A stretch of DNA of 64,000 nt, taken from the NCBI RefSeq assembly GCF_014805685.1, contig NC_060885.1:4988632-5052631 (forward strand), given 5' to 3'. Below the pieces are notes generated by a model that searched no databases, was not told the DNA's origin, and worked only from the letters and a program-made list of their open reading frames with translations. The stretch comes from Silurus meridionalis. Its lineage: Eukaryota > Chordata > Actinopteri > Siluriformes > Siluridae. The position numbers and the translations under genes were made by a program. Shown in pieces: positions 59,956 through 64,000 of this stretch (position 1 is the first letter of the stretch; the number at the start of each line of letters is the position of its first letter).

Positions 59956-59990
<35 letters not shown>

Positions 59991-60121
59991 AGCTTGTGTG
60001 TATGAAACCTTTTAAGTGTGCATGTATTAATAATCCACTATATATACACACTTTTGATTTATATGTATGAATATGTGCGTGTATGAGACTTTTCACTTGA
60101 CAATTTATTTTTGAGACTTTT

Positions 60122-60164
<43 letters not shown>
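59460..60164 (+). repeat. GT-rich tract with pure (GT)n and (GA)n blocks
   Basis: Degenerate GT-rich DNA with pure (TG)n at 59777-59843 and 59959-59988, and (GA)n at 60118-60164. It lies 0.5-1.2 kb upstream of the SCPP transcription start. Minus-strand frames of alternating Thr-His are artefacts. Confidence 0.92.
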
Positions 60165-60166
<2 letters not shown>

Positions 60167-60660
60167 CTTTTTGTACTTGTGCATGATATGTTATTAATAC
60201 CTGTGTATATAAGTGTTGCTGGATGTGTAGAACACAGGAATGTCTCACCAACAAGCCCACTGCCCTCTGCATTGAGTTCAAATCCCACAATGGCCGTGTT
60301 TCATACTTCGTCTGTATACAGTATTGCACATAATTAGTGTCCAGAGTTTAGAAAAAAAACCTGGCCACAGAAAGTTACCACACAAAGTTATTATGGTTTC
60401 ATTATACACTTCCTGTGTGTGGGATGTAACTCTGGGCATGCTCAGTGCACCCTCTCCACACACCCTATAGTTTACCGTCTCAAAATAGAAAAGCAGAAGC
60501 GGAAGTAGAGGGACGGCATACAGTATTCTCTGTGTGTGCATGTGTTTTTGTGTGTTCACATGTGTGTGTGTGTGCACGTATGCCCCCACAGAGGTCAGAA
60601 ATGGTAAAGCTGAGCTGGCAGGGCAGGAAGTGATGCGCTCATCTTAACATAAAGCTGGGC

Positions 60661-60670
60661 AGATAAATAG
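60661..60670 (+). promoter_or_regulatory. TATA-like box upstream of SCPP gene
   Basis: The sequence AGATAAATAG lies about 30 bp before the presumed transcription start near 60690 and about 110 bp before the exon 1 donor. The position is right for a TATA box, but the match is imperfect, and no CAAT or other element was verified. Confidence 0.35.
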
Positions 60671-60689
60671 CAGCTCCTCTGCATCCCTG

Positions 60690-60779
60690 ACTTCACTTTT
60701 CACTCCGCACTTCCAACAGAAGAAAACATAAGAAGCCTCACTTGATACATACTGGGATTTACTGTCAAAGAGAAAACAG
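60690..60779 (+). other. scpp1: Noncoding exon 1 (5' UTR) of SCPP gene
   Basis: The stretch ends AAACAG before GTAACA, a usable donor with GT at 60780-60781. It contains no in-frame coding start. The next exon begins one base before the ATG. A noncoding first exon followed by a signal-peptide exon is the standard SCPP layout. The 5' end is inferred from the TATA-like site only. Confidence 0.55.
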
Positions 60780-60904
60780 GTAACACACTCTCTCTCTCTT
60801 TCTCACACACACACAGAGAGACCAGGATCTCTTTATCTTCTTAACATCGTTGTTTTACTTTCAACAAGCCTTCAAGTGACTCAGATTGTTCTCATGTGTT
60901 GCAG

Positions 60905-60959
60905 AATGAAGTTGGTGTTCGTGATTCTCTGCCTGCTCGGAGCTGCCGGGGCAAATCCT
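60905..60959 (+). CDS. scpp1: SCPP exon 2: start and signal peptide
   Basis: The acceptor is gtgttgcag. The ATG is at 60906 after a single UTR base. Eighteen codons give MKLVFVILCLLGAAGANP, with predicted cleavage after the AAGA segment. The donor is GTAAGT. Phase 0 out. Confidence 0.9.
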
Positions 60960-63685
60960 GTAAGTGGGACCGATAAAAATGATTTACCCTGAGACAAACA
61001 AATGCATGTATGCATGTATGTATGTATGTGTCTGTGTGTATATATATTTGTTGCAAACATAGTTATGTCTGTTTTGATTGATTTATTTCTTGATTTATTT
61101 TTGCAGATTTCGCACAAAGTTGCCATAGATACGACAACGCCTGCATCTAACTCTGTAAGTACTCCCAAATAAATGTTCTAATCTATTTATTACAAATATT
61201 ATATTTACATATATTATATTTTTATGCTCTGGCTCATCACAGACCTCCTCGATGTCTGAATCTACTGAACAAACCAATGCCTTAGACCATGATGTAAGTC
61301 CAAGAACTTACTTTTAAAGCAATTCGAATCGAATTTCAACAACTAACCGTTTTCTTTTCTAATTCAGAGCTCTCAGGAAAATACTTCCGAGGACACTGTA
61401 AGTGCAGTTTAACTTTTAATACAATATATTTATTTGTTATCGACGTGTAAGATTGACATTTAATTACTAGACGTTTCCAAATTTCTTAACAGACCTCAGA
61501 ATCCATGGAGTTGAAATCAGATGAGCAGGTACGTCTAAGAGTTTTACGAGTCCTATTTCTTTTTCATATTTAATATATTTAGTATGTGGTTTGATGCTGA
61601 TGAACAGTTTTTTGGGTTTTTTTGCACATGAACAGACTTTTGACAAAAGCCAAAGTCACTCGCTGGAGGAACGGGTAATGACTTTTTGACACTTCATAGT
61701 TTAAGTGTATTATGGTGGTTAGTGTTATAATATAATAATATAATATAATGATTTTAATTTATATTATCATTATCATTGTTGGTGTAGTTTGGCACTGGGG
61801 AGGCTGGAATGACCGTCGATGACAGCCAAGGAAGCACAGAGAACATGCACAAGGTACGAGTGTTAGTTCAACGTATTGTCATGTGCAACTAGTAATAGAT
61901 TGCATTTATGAAATTTGGCAGATGCCCTTATCAGATCGACTTACAATTATTGCATTCATACTACTGAATATTTGCGGGTTAAGGGCCTTGCTCAAGGGCC
62001 CAGCAGTGGAAGCTTAGTGGTGCTGGGATTTGTTCTGAAGTTCCACATCCTAACCACCGAGCTCCCCCTTATTATACTATTAGATAAGAGATTATGACCT
62101 TATTTTAATCAGAATATTTAATTAATCCCATAGGGAAATTGTTGGGTTTCAATTGGTCACAGTAAACTTAAAGTAGAGTTTGAAGTAAAAAAAAAAAAAG
62201 AAAATGTACATAAATATACATATGAATATGTCTATTGAGCGATTAAGTGAAAAGAAATAGGTAGCAGCATAAAATGGAAATTGTGAAATTGTTGCACATA
62301 CTTGCCCAAGATATTAACACTATAAGTTATTAAGTGTGGCATCATAATAGAAGGTTTATTTGGAACTTTACATACAAAGTTAATTTTTTATTTCTATATA
62401 GAGGAAAACACAGTATTCAGGAAATCCAGCTGTAGCTAAAATTCACTAATGAGCAAACCAGAGATAATAGAAGCAAGGAAAAAATCAACATGAAGCTTCT
62501 CAAAAGAGACCAGATAGTGGGATTATAAATGATTACAGTGTACAGGTGGAAATGAGTGAAGACAAATACTGCTGTGTGCATTTGTATGATTTTCAGAGCC
62601 GGATAGTCAGTCTCTAGAAGATCCTGATTTTTTTCTGTGGTGATTTCACCGTGTTACAACCGAAACTGTTAAAAAAAAAGTCCAGATGTAGACTTGTATA
62701 GTGGCGTTCAGCGCAGATAATTAAGTTTTTTTGAGATTATGAAGTAACTTTGGCTCAATTCTTCTCTGCAGAATTTGATTCACTTCTTCAGCCCCCTGGA
62801 GATCAACTCTGAAGACAACAGCACGTCGGCTTGGGTTAGTAGCGAGATTAGCAAATCTGCTGAGAGCCAAGAGAAAAGCTCCAAGAGCAGCAGCAGCAGT
62901 AGCAGCAGCAGCAGTGAAAGCAACGAGTCTATCGAGGGCCAAGGCAAAAACTCCACAAGCAGCAGTAGCGAAAGCAGTGAGAGCAGTGAAAGCAAAGAGT
63001 CCATTGAAAACCAGAAGAAGATTTCCAACAGCAGCAGCAGTGAGAGCAGCGAGAGCAGTGAAAGCAAAGAGTCCATTGAAAACCTGGAGAAGATCTCCAA
63101 CAGCAGCAGCAGTGAGAGCAGCGAGAGCAGTGAAAGCAAAGAGTCCATTGAAAACCTGGAGAAGATCTCCAACAGCAGCAGCAGTGAGAGCAGCGAGGCA
63201 GTGAAAGCAAAGAGTCCATTGAAAACCTGGAGAAGACCTCCAACAGCAGCAGCAGTGAGAGCAGCGAGAGCAGTGAAAGCAGCGAGTCTATCGAGAGCCA
63301 GGAGAAAAACTCGAACAGCAGCAGCAGTAGCAGCAGCAGCAGCAGCGAGAGCATGGAGTCAAAAGAAAAGAAGCAGAAAGCTAACGACAGCAGCAGCAGC
63401 GAGAGCAATGAGATCAACGTCGCCGAGAACAAATTGGCGATCGTCAGTAGCGAGAACATCTCCCTGAAAAGCAGCAACAGCTCCAGTAGCGAGAGTCACG
63501 AATCCAACGAGTCCACTGAAAGCAAACAGAGTCACTTAAATGAGTGCCAGCCTGGAGCCCAAAACCAGGACTGTGACAGCGACGAGTACATCCTCCAGAA
63601 CATCGGAGACGACGGCGCCAGCGACCTGTTTAACGGCTTCCATGTGACCGACAGCACAGAGCGTGAGGTCGGGTTTAAGAGATGA
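60906..63685 (+). CDS. scpp1: Secretory calcium-binding phosphoprotein, SCPP1-like (frame broken in last exon)
   Basis: Secreted acidic, Ser-rich phosphoprotein expected to act in the extracellular matrix of mineralising tissue. Coding exons are 60906-60959, 61107-61154, 61243-61293, 61368-61397, 61493-61528, 61636-61674, 61788-61853 and 62772-63685. Every one is a multiple of three with GT-AG ends, giving only phase-0 introns, a hallmark of SCPP genes. It begins with signal peptide MKLVFVILCLLGAAGANP. Small acidic exons (ISHKVAIDTTTPASNS, TSESMELKSDEQ and others) follow. A long last exon has runs of S-x-E motifs, the substrate of the FAM20C secretory kinase. A one-base deletion at 63197/63198 shifts the frame. 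As written the protein would stop at 63467 (339 residues). The intended frame runs to TGA 63683-63685 (about 412 residues). The family call is firm. The choice of scpp1 over another acidic teleost SCPP rests on composition and the sparcl1 neighbour. Confidence 0.85.
61107..61154 (+). CDS. scpp1: SCPP exon 3
   Basis: The exon is 48 nt: ISHKVAIDTTTPASNS, Thr/Ser-rich. The acceptor is tttttgcag and the donor GTAAGT, phase 0 to phase 0. Confidence 0.85.
61243..61293 (+). CDS. scpp1: SCPP exon 4
   Basis: The exon is 51 nt: TSSMSESTEQTNALDHD, containing S-x-E motifs. The acceptor is catcacag and the donor GTAAGT, phase 0. Confidence 0.85.
61368..61397 (+). CDS. scpp1: SCPP exon 5
   Basis: The exon is 30 nt: SSQENTSEDT, with two likely phosphoserine sites (SQE, SED). 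The acceptor is taattcag and the donor GTAAGT, phase 0. Confidence 0.8.
61493..61528 (+). CDS. scpp1: SCPP exon 6
   Basis: The exon is 36 nt: TSESMELKSDEQ. The acceptor is cttaacag and the donor GTACGT, phase 0. Confidence 0.82.
61636..61674 (+). CDS. scpp1: SCPP exon 7
   Basis: The exon is 39 nt: TFDKSQSHSLEER. The acceptor is atgaacag and the donor GTAATG, phase 0. Confidence 0.8.
61788..61853 (+). CDS. scpp1: SCPP exon 8
   Basis: The exon is 66 nt: FGTGEAGMTVDDSQG then STENMHK. The acceptor is ggtgtag and the donor GTACGA, phase 0. The following intron (918 bp) carries a SINE. Confidence 0.82.
61895..62085 (+). mobile_element. SINE-type repeat in SCPP intron 8
   Basis: It contains the widespread fish repeat with gcatttatgaaatttggca, then gacttacaattattgc, then aagggccttgctcaaggg, then an end with taaccaccgagctc, which resembles the reverse of a tRNA-like promoter. 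Related fragments occur at 3600-3825, 22090-22250, 22890-22990, 24425-24510, 25220-25330 and 34130-34260. Intronic, with no effect on the splice sites. Confidence 0.7.
62772..63685 (+). CDS. scpp1: SCPP exon 9: Ser/Glu-rich last coding exon with one-base deletion
   Basis: The acceptor is ttctctgcag. It opens NLIHFFSPLEINSEDNSTSA, then Ser-rich blocks. Three and a half copies of a 24-residue unit follow, built around SSSSESSESSESKESIEN, repeating every 72 bp. The copy spanning 63165-63236 is only 71 bp long. Comparison with its sisters places the missing base (A) between 63197 and 63198. Downstream, the -1 frame continues the same composition (KKQKANDSSSSESNEINVA, SSENISLKSSNSSSSESHES). It ends in a non-repetitive acidic tail with two cysteines (NECQPGAQNQDCDSDEY) and the terminal FKR. 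The reversed-strand Leu-rich frames are shadows. Confidence 0.85.
62880..63345 (+). repeat. AGC-rich and 72-bp tandem repeat within SCPP exon 9
   Basis: An (AGC)n tract near 62885-62913 is followed by 72-bp units (phase markers ATTTCC 63021, ATCTCC 63093 and 63165, ACCTCC 63236) and another (AGC)n tract near 63316-63347. Such repeats expand and contract easily, giving length variation in Ser-rich SCPPs, as in the DSPP phosphoprotein repeat. Confidence 0.9.
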
Positions 63686-63993
63686 TCGAACGCATGCTGA
63701 TATCCTGACGATCCACATTCCAGCTAGTACTAGAGACTTTGCTCGGAAATGTGCAGTGTGGAAATCCCTGGAGAGAAATATCAGCATGATAGTTAAAGGA
63801 ATAATAGGTGCAGGCATGTTAATTAATGACGAATTAATTATTCAAGTATAACCTGCATTATAAGCTACGTATGTTTAATGTGCTGTGTGTGTTAAGGATA
63901 CTGGGTTATTAATAATTACGTTATAATCATGTTAGAAATCCGTGACGGACACGTGAAGGCTGTGGCGTGTTTTCATTTGATATTTGGCTTCTG

Positions 63994-63999
63994 ATTAAA
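63994..63999 (+). terminator. ATTAAA polyadenylation signal of SCPP gene
   Basis: ATTAAA lies about 310 bp after the stop codon, at the very end of the window. No AATAAA occurs between the stop and this point that I could find. Cleavage would occur just beyond the window. Confidence 0.5.
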
Positions 64000-64000
64000 A

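Noticed and set aside
62929..63477. Leu-rich minus-strand frames over the SCPP last exon
   Set aside because: Antisense of AGC/GAG-rich coding repeats. The plus strand has the signal peptide, the spliced small exons and the phase-0 structure.

Overview
The window is nuclear DNA from a teleost fish, most likely an ostariophysan such as a catfish. The evidence is the gene content (sparcl1 beside an acidic secretory calcium-binding phosphoprotein, SCPP), small exons with GT-AG introns, abundant short microsatellites, and a dense mix of fish repeats: Tc1-like, hAT, DIRS, RTE-like and L1-like elements and tRNA-type SINEs. The exact species cannot be read from the sequence.

Only two genes are well supported. 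sparcl1 (hevin/SC1) lies on the minus strand. Its start codon is at 45532 and its stop at 33767, with a probable 5' UTR exon ending at 49248. Eight coding exons join in phase except at one place, where a small exon between 40457 and 37823 is missing from my model. An SCPP gene (scpp1-like) lies on the plus strand from about 60690 to 63999. It has a noncoding first exon, eight coding exons all separated by phase-0 introns, and a long Ser/Glu-rich last exon. The two genes are head to head, with about 11 kb between their 5' ends. SCPP genes are thought to descend from SPARCL1 by tandem duplication, so the pair fits the ancestral mineralisation-gene locus. The last SCPP exon carries a one-base deletion inside its 72-bp tandem repeat that breaks the frame.

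1-33 kb is gene-poor. It contains microsatellites, one of them (GATA)n at the centre of an inverted repeat, and a 24-bp minisatellite. It also holds DIRS (10.8-11.7 and 17.9-19.85 kb), RTE-like LINE (12.0-13.25 kb), hAT (13.85-15.4 kb) and L1-like (15.9-17.2 kb) remnants. A U1 snRNA retropseudogene (14.6 kb) sits inside the hAT remnant. A tandem duplication follows (22.16-25.98 kb), one copy of which carries a 984-bp hAT MITE with a clean 8-bp target duplication. Next come a minisatellite that turns round on itself (25.5-26.3 kb) and a 611-bp TA-flanked MITE (29.2 kb). One 132-bp exon-like piece (7.05-7.18 kb, minus) codes for an unrecognised protein segment.

33-50 kb is sparcl1 with intronic insertions, including a 2.1-kb DIRS copy with inverted terminal repeats in intron 2. 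50-60 kb, upstream of the SCPP gene, is almost entirely transposon debris: LINE 3' ends, Tc1-like elements (one split by another repeat), a LINE/DIRS chimera, a hAT 5' end, and long GT/GA tracts. I found no protein-coding gene there and no clearly novel molecular system anywhere in the window. The most informative points are the SCPP frameshift, the U1 retropseudogene, the filled/empty-site hAT pair and the inverted minisatellite.
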